NCBI RefSeq assembly: GCF_004343775.1
Contig: NZ_PTXL01000002.1
Span: 248,001 to 312,000 of the forward strand
Origin: Burkholderia sp. SRS-46
GTDB lineage: Bacteria; Pseudomonadota; Gammaproteobacteria; Burkholderiales; Burkholderiaceae
Direction: 5' to 3'
Length of the DNA stretch: 64,000 nt
A program made the position numbers and the translations under genes. Shown here piece by piece: positions 18,708 to 26,642 of this stretch. Each line of letters opens with the position of its first letter. The stretch's first letter is position 1. The notes beneath the pieces were generated by a model. That model saw only the letters and a program-made list of their open reading frames with translations, was not told the DNA's origin and made no database searches.

Positions 18708-19637
18708 TCAATAGACGTCCGGCACGATCATGTTTTCGGGCACGGGCCGGCGGATGTAGTCCTCGTGATGCTCGCGCTGCGGCAGGTCGATCGGTGTGCG
18801 CGGGATCTCGTGATACGGCACCTGGCCCAGCAGATGGTGCATGCAGTTCAGGCGCGCGCGCTTCTTGTCGACCGCCTGCACGACCCACCACGGCGCCTCG
18901 GGAATATGCGTGCGCTGCAGCATTTCCTCCTTCGCGGCCGTGTACGCCTCCCAGCGGCGCCGGCTTTCCAGGTCCATCGGGCTCAGCTTCCACTGCTTCA
19001 GCGGATCCGCGATGCGGCTCTGGAAGCGCCGCTCCTGCTCGGGATCGGTGATCGAAAACCAGTACTTGACGATCTGGATGCCGCTGCGCACCAGCATCTT
19101 CTCGAAATCCGGCACCGACCGGAAAAACTCCTCGTACTCGTCGTCGGAGCAGAAATTCATCACGCGCTCGACGCCCGCGCGGTTGTACCAGCTGCGGTCG
19201 AACAGCACGATTTCGCCGCCCGCCGGCAGATGCGCGACGTAGCGCTGGAAATACCACTGCGTGCGCTCGCGGTTGCTGGGCGCGGGCAGCGCCGCGACGC
19301 GGCACACGCGCGGGTTCAGCCGCTGCGTGATGCGCTTGATCGCACCGCCCTTGCCCGCCGCGTCGCGCCCCTCGAAGATCACGACGAGCCGGTGCCCGGT
19401 GCTCACGACCCAGTCCTGCAGCTTGACCAGCTCGCCCTGCAGCCGGAACAGCTCGCGGAAATACTGCTTGCGCGCCTCGCGCCGCTCCGGCGAGAACAGC
19501 AGGTCGTCGTCATCGAAGCGACGGTCGTCCAGCTCCATCTCGAGCTCTTCGTCGTACGCGTCGACGAGATCCTCCTCGAGCCGGCGCTGGCGCGCCTCCA
19601 TCGATTCCATATCGATACGGGTGTCGTTGTCGCCCAT
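18708..19637 (-). CDS. ppk2: Polyphosphate kinase 2
   Basis: A 309-residue PPK2-family enzyme that transfers phosphate between polyphosphate and nucleotides in the cytoplasm. Walker A is GRDAAGKGG near residue 94, followed by IKRITQRLNPR, the lid-type segment (LPAPSNRERTQWYFQRYVAHLPAGGEIVLFDRSWYNRAGVE) and Walker B (VLFDRSW). An acidic N-terminal extension (residues 10-55) precedes the catalytic domain. The start at 19637 (MGDNDTR) has an excellent GAAGGAGG eight bases upstream, which decides it over the ATG five codons earlier. Length and motif pattern fit a single-domain class I PPK2. It is a single-gene unit. Confidence 0.93.
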   Translation of the reverse strand: MGDNDTRIDMESMEARQRRLEEDLVDAYDEELEMELDDRRFDDDDLLFSPERREARKQYFRELFRLQGELVKLQDWVVSTGHRLVVIFEGRDAAGKGGAIKRITQRLNPRVCRVAALPAPSNRERTQWYFQRYVAHLPAGGEIVLFDRSWYNRAGVERVMNFCSDDEYEEFFRSVPDFEKMLVRSGIQIVKYWFSITDPEQERRFQSRIADPLKQWKLSPMDLESRRRWEAYTAAKEEMLQRTHIPEAPWWVVQAVDKKRARLNCMHHLLGQVPYHEIPRTPIDLPQREHHEDYIRRPVPENMIVPDVY

Positions 19638-19733
19638 GAGGGCCTCCTTCAATGACGCGGCGAAATCGCTGCATTATCGCAGGCAGGCTGGTCGAAATGA
19701 TGAAAGCCAGATGTCAGTCCGCGCGGCGCCGGG

Positions 19734-21137
19734 TCAGAAGCGAAAATTGAGCAGCACGCTCGCGAGCACCGGGTTCGCCGAGATATCGAACGTGTTCGAC
19801 GCGAGCGTGCGGTTCGGCTGGCTGATGTTCAGCGTGATCGTGGTGCGCAGCGGAATGTAGGTGACCATCCCCGTGATCCAGAAGCGGCGCGTGATCTGGT
19901 AGCTCGCGCCGACCGTGAACACCGGCTCCCATACGCTCTTCACCTTCGCCGACACGTTGGTGCGGCCCGACAGCAGCAGGTCGCCGCCGGCGTTCCACAC
20001 CCTCTGGAACCATGCGGGATCGAGCAGCAGCCCCTCCAGGCCGCCGATCTCCCCGCCCGCGGCGAGCAGCCCGCCGAGCGACGCGAGCTTGCGCTGGAAC
20101 ACCGGGTTCAGGTTGGTGTTCGTGAAGCGCGTATAGCTGACGCCGAGGCCGACGAACGGCCGGAACCGATCGTCGCGGTCGCCGAGGTAGTACTTGAACA
20201 CGACCGAGCCGAGCCACGCGCGCGTCGTCGCGAGCGGATTGCTGTCGGTATTCGCGAGATCGATCAGCGGCAGCCGCCCGTTGATGCCCGGAATCACCCG
20301 GTCGAGCGGCAGCGCGATGCTGCCGTGCCCGCGCAGCGTCAGCACCGGCGGAATGCCCGCGCCGAGTTCGGCCGCCCAGTTCTCGGTGAAGAAATGCGTG
20401 AGCGTGAACGCAAGCGTGTTCGTGTTGCTGAGCGACAGGCTCGAGCCGCGGTTCTCGAAGCTGTTCAGGCCGAGTGCGTCGGTGTGCGTCGTGACAGGCG
20501 TCGAGCGGCCCGTCGTCGCGACGAAGTGCCAGCCGAGGCCGACCATGTTGCGATCGTCGCCCGCCAGTTGCTCGAGCAGCGGCGGCGCCTGCGCGGCCGG
20601 CAGGTCGGGCAGCCGGGTCGGGTCGATCGGACGCAGTTCGTACGGCATCCGGTCCGCATGGATGACGCCGGCCGCTTGCGCCGCCAGCGTCGCGGGTGCC
20701 GCCGCCGGGCCGCATGCGGCGGCGTCCGCGGCATCGGCATCGAAACCGATGCCGTCCGCGCCGTTGTCCGCGTCGTCGCCCGCGCGCTGGCCCGCTACCG
20801 CGCCGCACGCGCCGCGGTTCCGCGACACGGAGCGCTGGCCGAGCGTGATCTTGCCCGCGCTCAGCGGCACGGGCGGCGGCGCGCCGTTCGCGCCCCGCGC
20901 TGCACGCGCCGGCGCGCCGTCGGTGCGCCACGCGGCCGCGTCGAACCCGTCCGCATCGCCGCCCGGCCAGAAGCCGATGCCGTCCGCCCCGGCCTGCCAG
21001 CGCGCGTCGGCCTCGCCGTCGGGCGGCGGCGCGGCGTGCGCGGCGGTGCCGCACGCGAACAGCGTCGCGCCGAGCCAGCACGACAGCGGACGCGTCCAGC
21101 CCTGCCGCCGGCGGCGGCGCTCGTTGCGCTTCGCCAT
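19734..21137 (-). CDS. OmpW-like outer membrane protein at the end of a peptide-export operon
   Basis: A 467-residue exported protein. A basic stretch and hydrophobic core form a signal peptide to about residue 36 (CGTAAHA-APPP). Residues 37-165 are a low-complexity Ala/Asp/Gly region in which GADGIGF occurs twice (50-56 and 126-132). Residues 180-467 look like an OmpW-type barrel, with alternating strands (NMVGLGWHFVATTG, TLAFTLTHFFTENWAAELGAGIP, VFKYYLG, RFRPFVGLGVSYTRF, FWITGMVTYIPL) and a C-terminal aromatic end (LLNFRF). It is the last gene of the operon and follows the HlyD gene by four bases. It could help release the peptide, protect the producer or alter the outer membrane. OmpW proteins are normally near 210 residues, so the N-terminal region is an oddity. 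Confidence 0.75.
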   Translation of the reverse strand: MAKRNERRRRRQGWTRPLSCWLGATLFACGTAAHAAPPPDGEADARWQAGADGIGFWPGGDADGFDAAAWRTDGAPARAARGANGAPPPVPLSAGKITLGQRSVSRNRGACGAVAGQRAGDDADNGADGIGFDADAADAAACGPAAAPATLAAQAAGVIHADRMPYELRPIDPTRLPDLPAAQAPPLLEQLAGDDRNMVGLGWHFVATTGRSTPVTTHTDALGLNSFENRGSSLSLSNTNTLAFTLTHFFTENWAAELGAGIPPVLTLRGHGSIALPLDRVIPGINGRLPLIDLANTDSNPLATTRAWLGSVVFKYYLGDRDDRFRPFVGLGVSYTRFTNTNLNPVFQRKLASLGGLLAAGGEIGGLEGLLLDPAWFQRVWNAGGDLLLSGRTNVSAKVKSVWEPVFTVGASYQITRRFWITGMVTYIPLRTTITLNISQPNRTLASNTFDISANPVLASVLLNFRF

Positions 21138-21141
21138 CGGC

Positions 21142-22437
21142 TCAGGCCGGCGCGCCGAAGATGCGCTGGCGCATCCGGTACAGCGGCTCGAACAGCCATT
21201 CGAGCAGGCTGCGCTTCTCTAGCACGATGTCGGCCTTCAGCATCATCCCCGCCTTCAGCGCGAGCGCCTTGCCTTCGAACGACGGCGCCCGCTCCGCGAG
21301 CTCGACCCAGGTCTTGAAGTAGGTCTGCGGCGCGGCGCCATCGCCGGGCAGGTTCAGCTCCTTCGCGGTAAACGCGACCGGCGAGATCGACAGCACCTTG
21401 CCGCGATACGTGCCGAACTTCTCGACCGGGTAGCTCGCGTAGGCCACCTTCACGTCCTGCCCCGGCTTGATGAAGCCGGCCTTCGAGGACGGAATGTAGA
21501 CCTCGGCGATCAGCCCGTCGGCCTTCGCCGGCAGGATCTCGACCACGCGCGTGCCGGGCGGGTCGATCACGCCGCCCTGCACGACGTCGAGCCGCACGAT
21601 CTGGCCGTCGGCCGGCGCATACAGCACCTGGTTGACGCTTTCGTCGATGTTGTATTCCTTCGAGTTCAGCTCTTCCTGCTTGATCTTCAGCTCGGCGTTC
21701 GCGCCGTCGTACTTGCTCTGCATCGTCTCCAGGTCGCCGCGCAGCTTCAGCCCGTTCTTCGCGAGCTCCGCGCGGCGCAGCAGCAAGTCCTGGTAGGCCT
21801 GGCTCGCCTGCAGGAACTGCGTGTTGACCTGGTTGTACTGCTCGAGCGTCACCACCTGCTCGTCGAGCAGCTGCTTCACGCGGCTGCGCCGCTCGCCGTA
21901 CTCGTCGACGATGCGCTTCTGGTCCTGGATCTGCCGGTCGATCAGCGCGCGGCTCTCGCCCTGCGCGGCGATCTGCTGGTTGATCTGCTGCACCGACGAA
22001 CGGTATTCGAGCCGCGCCGCGTCGATCTGCTGCGTGACCTCGACGCGCTGGCGCGCGAGCGCCGCGCGCATCCCCTGCACGTTGTTCGCCTGGCTGACGA
22101 AGCTCGTGTCGCGCGTCACCGCGAGCAGGCGCTGCCCCGCCTTCACGTGCTGGTCCTTGCCGACGTACACCTCGCGCACCGCCCAGCCCTGCGGCGCGCC
22201 CACGCCGATCAGGCCGGCGCGCGGCGTCAGCATGCCCGCCACGCTCTCGGTGTTCGCGTAGCTCAGCTCGACGAGCGCGGTCACGAACATCGCGAACATC
22301 GCGAGCGACAGGTAGCAGAAGAACCGCAGCGACACCGGCACGTCGACGACGCCGTTGATCACGGTGCCGAACGTCGTGCCGCGCGCGAGCTTGCGCGACG
22401 GCTTTTGTTCTCGGAGGGCGGAATACCAGGTCGGCAT
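21142..22437 (-). CDS. HlyD-family membrane fusion protein of the peptide exporter
   Basis: A 431-residue type I secretion adaptor. One membrane segment lies near residues 37-58 (VSLRFFCYLSLAMFAMFVTALVEL). It is followed by a lipoyl-like half motif (LIGVGAPQGWAVREVYVGKDQHVKAGQRLL), a long alpha-helical hairpin (residues 110-245) and the second lipoyl/beta-barrel part (VLYAPADGQIVRLDVVQGGVIDPPGTRVVEI, then VAYASYPVEKFGTYRGKVLSI). It should bridge the C39 ABC exporter in the inner membrane and a TolC channel. It follows the acyltransferase by 12 bp and precedes the OmpW-like gene by four. The length and plan match CvaA/microcin-type adaptors. Confidence 0.92.
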   Translation of the reverse strand: MPTWYSALREQKPSRKLARGTTFGTVINGVVDVPVSLRFFCYLSLAMFAMFVTALVELSYANTESVAGMLTPRAGLIGVGAPQGWAVREVYVGKDQHVKAGQRLLAVTRDTSFVSQANNVQGMRAALARQRVEVTQQIDAARLEYRSSVQQINQQIAAQGESRALIDRQIQDQKRIVDEYGERRSRVKQLLDEQVVTLEQYNQVNTQFLQASQAYQDLLLRRAELAKNGLKLRGDLETMQSKYDGANAELKIKQEELNSKEYNIDESVNQVLYAPADGQIVRLDVVQGGVIDPPGTRVVEILPAKADGLIAEVYIPSSKAGFIKPGQDVKVAYASYPVEKFGTYRGKVLSISPVAFTAKELNLPGDGAAPQTYFKTWVELAERAPSFEGKALALKAGMMLKADIVLEKRSLLEWLFEPLYRMRQRIFGAPA

Positions 22438-22449
22438 GGGGTCGGCTCG

Positions 22450-23454
22450 TCAGGGGCGGCGCCGCGCGCCGGCATCGAGCAGCGGCGACGGCATCAGGTA
22501 AGGCGCGAAGTGTTCCCAGAAATGCCACTGCTCGGGCTGGCGCACGAGCGCCTGCTCGAGGCGGTCGACGATCCGCTGGTGCGTCGCGCGCACCGGCGAC
22601 GCGTCGTCGTCCGCGCCGAGCATCGGCGCGAGCGTGCCCGTCTCCAGTTCGGCGAAATGCACCGCGCAGCGGTCGCGGAACGGCACGCCGGTTGCATACG
22701 CGACCAGCATCGGGATGCCCTGCTCGACCGCGAGCTTCACGCCGCCTCCCGCCATCCGCACCCAGCGGCCGCCCAGCCGGCAGCGGTTGGTCCGGCCGAA
22801 CTTGCCGTGCAGGTCGGAGAACAGCAAAAACACCGGCTGCTCGCGGCGCAGGCTCGCGAGCAGCCGCCGCAGCTGCACCCGCTCGTCGATGTCGATCATC
22901 TCGACCTGCCCCGCGCCGTATTCGCCGACGAGCCGCAGCGCGTCGTCGAAGAACGCGCCCGGCGCATCCTTGTGCAGGATCACGATCAGCTTGCGATCGT
23001 TCGGCAGCAGGAAGCGCAGCTTGGTGACGAACAGCATCAGGTTGCCGAAATGCAGCCCGGCGAGCATCAGCGGGCCGCCGCGCGCGAGCGCGTCGCGCAG
23101 CGCCGTGTCGCCTTCGCACGCCATCGCGTCGATCAGCGCCTTCATCGAATCGAGGCTGTGCGTGCGCAGCGCGAGCCCCGCGAACTCCGCCTCGAACAGC
23201 TCGCGCACGATCGACGCCGCGACCTCGCGCACGCGCCGCGGATCGTCGTTCAGGTGGCCGCTCAGCATGTGCGCGACCGTGCGTTCGATCGACTCGCGGA
23301 TCGACGGGAAGCAGCGCAGGCACGCGGCCGAGCACCAGCGCATCAGCCGCAGGCCGCGCGCGGGCGACGTGCGCAGGGCCACCGCGCGCACGGTGCGGCG
23401 CGCCAGGTACGCGTACGAGAACGCGTTGAACAAGAACAGTCGCGCCAGCATCAT
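22450..23454 (-). CDS. LpxL-like acyltransferase inside a peptide-export operon
   Basis: A 334-residue member of the lysophospholipid/lipid A acyltransferase superfamily. The motif HFGN with His135 (LMLAGLHFGNLML) matches the HX4(D/E)-type catalytic block of LpxL/HtrB proteins, and an N-terminal hydrophobic segment (residues 3-20) fits membrane attachment. Further blocks (LIVILHKDAPGAFFDDALRLVGEYGAGQV; VFLLFSDLHGKFGRTNRCRLGGRWVRMAGGGVKLAVEQGIPMLVAYA) resemble the lipid A acyltransferase fold. The start overlaps the ABC exporter stop by four bases (ATGA), so expression is coupled. Family members use acyl-ACP or acyl-CoA to acylate lipids. Here it may acylate the exported peptide or change the envelope for resistance; both are inference. 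Standard microcin operons lack it. Confidence 0.82.
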   Translation of the reverse strand: MMLARLFLFNAFSYAYLARRTVRAVALRTSPARGLRLMRWCSAACLRCFPSIRESIERTVAHMLSGHLNDDPRRVREVAASIVRELFEAEFAGLALRTHSLDSMKALIDAMACEGDTALRDALARGGPLMLAGLHFGNLMLFVTKLRFLLPNDRKLIVILHKDAPGAFFDDALRLVGEYGAGQVEMIDIDERVQLRRLLASLRREQPVFLLFSDLHGKFGRTNRCRLGGRWVRMAGGGVKLAVEQGIPMLVAYATGVPFRDRCAVHFAELETGTLAPMLGADDDASPVRATHQRIVDRLEQALVRQPEQWHFWEHFAPYLMPSPLLDAGARRRP

Positions 23455-25571
23455 GCGGTCTCCTGCATCGCACGCCACGTATCCGTCGCATCGCTCAGCA
23501 CGCCGTCGTGCATCTGGTAGATGCGCTCCGCCATCGACAGGATCGACGCGTCGTGCGTGACGAGCACGATCGTGCACGGCAGCGTCAGCACGTTGCGGCA
23601 GATCTCGTGCGTCGTCGCCTGGTCGAGGTTCGACGAGAACTCGTCGAGGATCAGCAGGCGCGGCTCGCAATACAGCGCCCGCGCGATCAGCAGCCGCTGC
23701 ATCTGGCCGGCCGACAGGAACTTCTGCGTATCGCCGAGCGGCGTGTCGTAGCGGTGGTCGAGCTGGTCGATCTCGGCGTGAATGCACGCGAGCTTCGCCG
23801 CGTCGAACATCGCGCCGATGCGCGGCGCCGGCGCGAAGTTCGTGATGTTGTCGCGGATCGTGCCGCGAAACAGCAAGTCCGACTGCGTGACGGCCGCGAG
23901 ATGCTTGCGGTACTGCCGCAGGTTCACTTCCGCGAGATCGACGCCGTTCACGAACACCGTGCCGGGCTCGGGCTTGTACAGCCCGCAGATCAGGTTCAGC
24001 AGCGTCGTCTTGCCGCTGCCGGTGCGCCCGACGATCGCGATCTTGCTGCCGGCCGGCACGTCGAGATCGATGCTGCGCAGGATCGGCCGGTTGCCGCCGC
24101 GCGGCGTATACGACAGGCCGCGGATCGACAGCGAACCGTCGAAGCCGTCGACCGGGCGCACCGCCGCGTCCGGGGCCGGCTCCTCGGTTTCGGTCTGCAG
24201 CACGTCGGCGACGCGGTCCATGTGCACCTGCAGCACCTTGCGGCGCACGTAGAGCTGGATCGAATCGATGAACTTGTCCGCGAACAGGTTCTTGTACTGG
24301 ATGAACGCGTAGATCACGCCGATCGTGCTCTTGCCGTGCATCACGAGCCACGCCCCGTAGGTGACGATCACGAGCTGCTCGACGTGCACGATGCCCTTCG
24401 AGATCGTGTCGAACGTCAGCTGCAGCCGCTCCTGCTGGCGGATCGCCTGCAGCTTCTGCGTGAACGCGTTGATCCACAGGCTGCTGCGCGCCGTCTCGGC
24501 GGACAGCAGCTTGATCGAATGCGCGGAACGGATGTTCTCGATCAGCAGCGCGTCGGCTTCCGCGCCGCGCGTGAGGATCTGCGACATCGCGTCCTGCAAC
24601 TGCGGCTGGATCGCGAGCCGGCTCAGCGCGAACAGCACCATGCCGGCGACGCTGATGCCCGCCAGCACCGGGCTGTAGTACAGCATCAGCACGAGCGTCA
24701 GCACGCAGGTGACGATGTTCAGCAGCCCGCCGACGAGGCCGTCGACGAGAAAGCGGCCGATCTCCGACACCGACGACACGCGCGAGATCGAATCGCCGGT
24801 GTTGTGGAACAGGTAATAGCCGATCGGCAGCCGCGCGAGATGGCCGACCATGTTCGACGACAGCTGCTGCGACACGATGTTGCGCAGGTAGCTCTTGATG
24901 TTGCCGACGAGGTTCGCGTACAGCGTGTCGAACAGGAACACGATCGCGAACAGGATCGTCAGCAGGTAGAGGATGTCGACGTCGGTCTTCTTCAGCGCCT
25001 CGTCGATCGTCAGCTGCACGTACGACGGGCCGAGCAGCAGCAGGAGCTGCGCGGCCACGCCGCCCGCGATGCCGATCGCGAGGCTCTTGCGAATGCCGGT
25101 CAGTCCTTCGAGATAGTCGCGCAGGCGGATGCGGTCGGCCGGCCCTGCATGCGTGAAGCCGATGTCCGGGTTCAGCTCGAGCGCATAGCCGGTGACGTGC
25201 GTGAGTGCCTGCGCGAGCGGCAGCTTCGTCTCGCCGAGCGCGGGATCGACGATGTGCACGCTGCCATAGCCGACCTTCGTCAGCACGACATAGTGGTTCA
25301 TCCCCCAGTGCAGGATGCACGGCGTCTTGAGCGCGTCGAGCTCGGTCGCCTCGAACTGCAGCCCGCGCGCGCGCAGGCCGAGATCGTTCGCGATCTCCAT
25401 CAGGTCGAAGAACGACAGGCCGGAATCGATCCGCACCGGATAGCGGTTGCGCAGCGTACGCAGCGTCGTGTCGCGCCCGTGCCACGACGCGATCATCGCG
25501 AGGCAGGCCAGGCCGCATTCCGTCATCTCGTCCTGCAGGATCGGACGGACTTTACGCGTATTGAAGAGCAT
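23451..25571 (-). CDS. Peptidase-containing ABC exporter (C39, bacteriocin type)
   Basis: A 706-residue fusion of three parts. Residues 1-130 are a C39 peptidase with Gln13, Cys19, His93 and Asp109 all in place, the set needed to cut after a double glycine. Residues 150-440 hold about six membrane segments. The C-terminal ATPase has Walker A (VGRTGSGKTTLLN), the signature LSAGQMQR and Walker B (LLILDEFSSNLD). The protein should remove double-glycine leaders and export the mature peptide. Two such peptides are encoded just upstream (25704-25889 and 26112-26285). Length and order match CvaB/LagD/RaxB-type exporters. The peptidase is intact, unlike the degenerate C39-like domain of toxin exporters such as HlyB. 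Confidence 0.95.
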   Translation of the reverse strand: MLFNTRKVRPILQDEMTECGLACLAMIASWHGRDTTLRTLRNRYPVRIDSGLSFFDLMEIANDLGLRARGLQFEATELDALKTPCILHWGMNHYVVLTKVGYGSVHIVDPALGETKLPLAQALTHVTGYALELNPDIGFTHAGPADRIRLRDYLEGLTGIRKSLAIGIAGGVAAQLLLLLGPSYVQLTIDEALKKTDVDILYLLTILFAIVFLFDTLYANLVGNIKSYLRNIVSQQLSSNMVGHLARLPIGYYLFHNTGDSISRVSSVSEIGRFLVDGLVGGLLNIVTCVLTLVLMLYYSPVLAGISVAGMVLFALSRLAIQPQLQDAMSQILTRGAEADALLIENIRSAHSIKLLSAETARSSLWINAFTQKLQAIRQQERLQLTFDTISKGIVHVEQLVIVTYGAWLVMHGKSTIGVIYAFIQYKNLFADKFIDSIQLYVRRKVLQVHMDRVADVLQTETEEPAPDAAVRPVDGFDGSLSIRGLSYTPRGGNRPILRSIDLDVPAGSKIAIVGRTGSGKTTLLNLICGLYKPEPGTVFVNGVDLAEVNLRQYRKHLAAVTQSDLLFRGTIRDNITNFAPAPRIGAMFDAAKLACIHAEIDQLDHRYDTPLGDTQKFLSAGQMQRLLIARALYCEPRLLILDEFSSNLDQATTHEICRNVLTLPCTIVLVTHDASILSMAERIYQMHDGVLSDATDTWRAMQETA

Positions 25572-25703
25572 GGTCGGGCGTTCGCAGAACGCGGCGACGC
25601 GGCACCGGGGCCTGCCGAAGGCGGCCCGTGGCGCGTCGCGCGCAAGACGCTGGGGGGCAACCGGGCGAGCCGGCTGCGGCGGCTGGACGGCGCGGCCGGC
25701 CGG

Positions 25704-25889
25704 TCAGCGGCTGGAACCGAGCGACATCCGGAACTGCTCGGTGATGTGGGCCTGGTATTGGTTCATCAGCCCCTGCACGGTGGAACCGATCGACTGATTG
25801 ACCATGCTGACCGTATAGGCGGCCGAATTGGAGTACAACGACGCGCCGCCGCGGATCTGGCGGGCCTGCTCTTCCGTGATGTCTCGCAT
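25704..25889 (-). CDS. Double-glycine-leader bacteriocin-like peptide 1
   Basis: A small precursor (61 aa from the ATG at 25889). The leader MRDITEEQARQIRGG has hydrophobic residues at -12, -7 and -4 and Gly-Gly at -2/-1, the pattern recognised by C39 peptidases. The predicted mature peptide is 46 residues, from ASLYSNS to SLGSSR. It is polar and rich in Ser, Gln and Asn, has no cysteine, and contains an amphipathic-looking middle. A second ATG at 25904 would add MKAIK. I prefer 25889 because GAAGG lies eight bases before it and the resulting 15-residue leader aligns without gaps to that of peptide 2. The C39 exporter starts 132 bp downstream. Function (microcin, signal or other) is inferred only from context. 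Confidence 0.85.
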   Translation of the reverse strand: MRDITEEQARQIRGGASLYSNSAAYTVSMVNQSIGSTVQGLMNQYQAHITEQFRMSLGSSR

Positions 25890-26081
25890 TTTTATGGCCT
25901 TCATGTTTACGGAATGCCTTCAAGCCGCAAGTCGATCAAAAACATTCACCCGTTTTGATTCTTACAGCCATTCCCCGGCATTCGTTCCTCCTGATAATCG
26001 CCGAATTGAAAATCATGCATGGTGATTTCCGGTTTTATATTCTGCGGCGATCGCATTTTTGCTTCTGTTTATCTGCGCATC

Positions 26082-26104
26082 GCGCGGGGGGCGCCTCCCC
26101 GCGC
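26082..26104. terminator. Hairpin between the two peptide genes
   Basis: GCGCGGGG (26082-26089) and CCCCGCGC (26097-26104) form a perfect eight-base stem with a seven-base loop, directly after the stop of peptide 2. No T-run follows on the minus strand, so it is more likely a partial terminator or an RNA-stabilising structure. It could raise the yield of peptide 2 over the export genes, as is common in bacteriocin operons. Confidence 0.45.
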
Positions 26105-26111
26105 ACGGCAA

Positions 26112-26285
26112 TTACTTGCCGGTGTTATTGAACGTCTTCGGGTTCTGCAGGTAATTGCCGAGGCTCGGCAGGAACTGGCCCAGCGCCGTCACCACCGGCG
26201 CAGCCGCTACCGCAAGGCTGCCCAGCGAGCTGATCGGACCGCCGCCGTGCACATTCCGAACCTGTTCCATCGTCATGACCTTCAT
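26112..26285 (-). CDS. Double-glycine-leader bacteriocin-like peptide 2
   Basis: A 57-codon gene easily lost to length cut-offs. The leader MKVMTMEQVRNVHGG aligns residue for residue with that of peptide 1: both have M1, T5, E7, Q8, R10 and GG14-15, and hydrophobic residues at -12, -7 and -4. The mature part, 42 residues from GPISSLGS to FNNTGK, is much more hydrophobic than peptide 1 (AVAAAPVVTALG) and contains several Gly spacings. AGGAG lies six bases before this ATG; another ATG directly upstream (26288) is only three bases from it. It is the first gene of the minus-strand operon. Two unlike peptides sharing a leader could be a two-component bacteriocin. Confidence 0.85.
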   Translation of the reverse strand: MKVMTMEQVRNVHGGGPISSLGSLAVAAAPVVTALGQFLPSLGNYLQNPKTFNNTGK

Positions 26286-26288
26286 CAT

Positions 26289-26642
26289 TCTCTCCTCGTA
26301 AAAAATAAAGACGACGCAAAGAACCTTCGTTGACTTGAAAACGGCTTTTAATCACCGAGCGACTTTCAATGTAATAATCACCGCGATTACGAGCCGAAAT
26401 CAGGCTATCATGCGGGCGCGCCCGAACTCAATGGAGGACACACTCTTACGGCGCCGGTTTTCCGATTACCCCAGGCATCGGCAATTCGCGCTGTTTGAAT
26501 GTCATTTTTAAAACGTTTAAATCCGCCGGCAATGGCATTGCGCGGCGGGCACCGGACGGAGACGGCCATGTTTGAAACGCGGGTTGGGCGCGGTACACCG
26601 ATTTCCAGGGATAGGGGTATCCACCTATCAAGAAATCGATTC
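26289..26642. promoter_or_regulatory. AT-rich divergent promoter region between the peptide operon and the TolC gene
   Basis: These 354 bases are much richer in A and T than the flanks and hold no convincing gene. They must contain the promoters of the peptide/export operon (minus) and of the outer-membrane channel gene (plus). On the minus strand TTGAAA near 26366-26371 could be a -35 element, but no good -10 element follows at 17 bases. No regulator gene is adjacent, so control may come from a global factor such as an H-NS-type protein acting on this AT-rich patch. Confidence 0.5.

Noticed and set aside
25552..25923. Minus-strand frame of 123 codons overlapping peptide 1
   Set aside because: It is another frame of the same stretch. 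The double-glycine frame fits the exporter context and has a better start.
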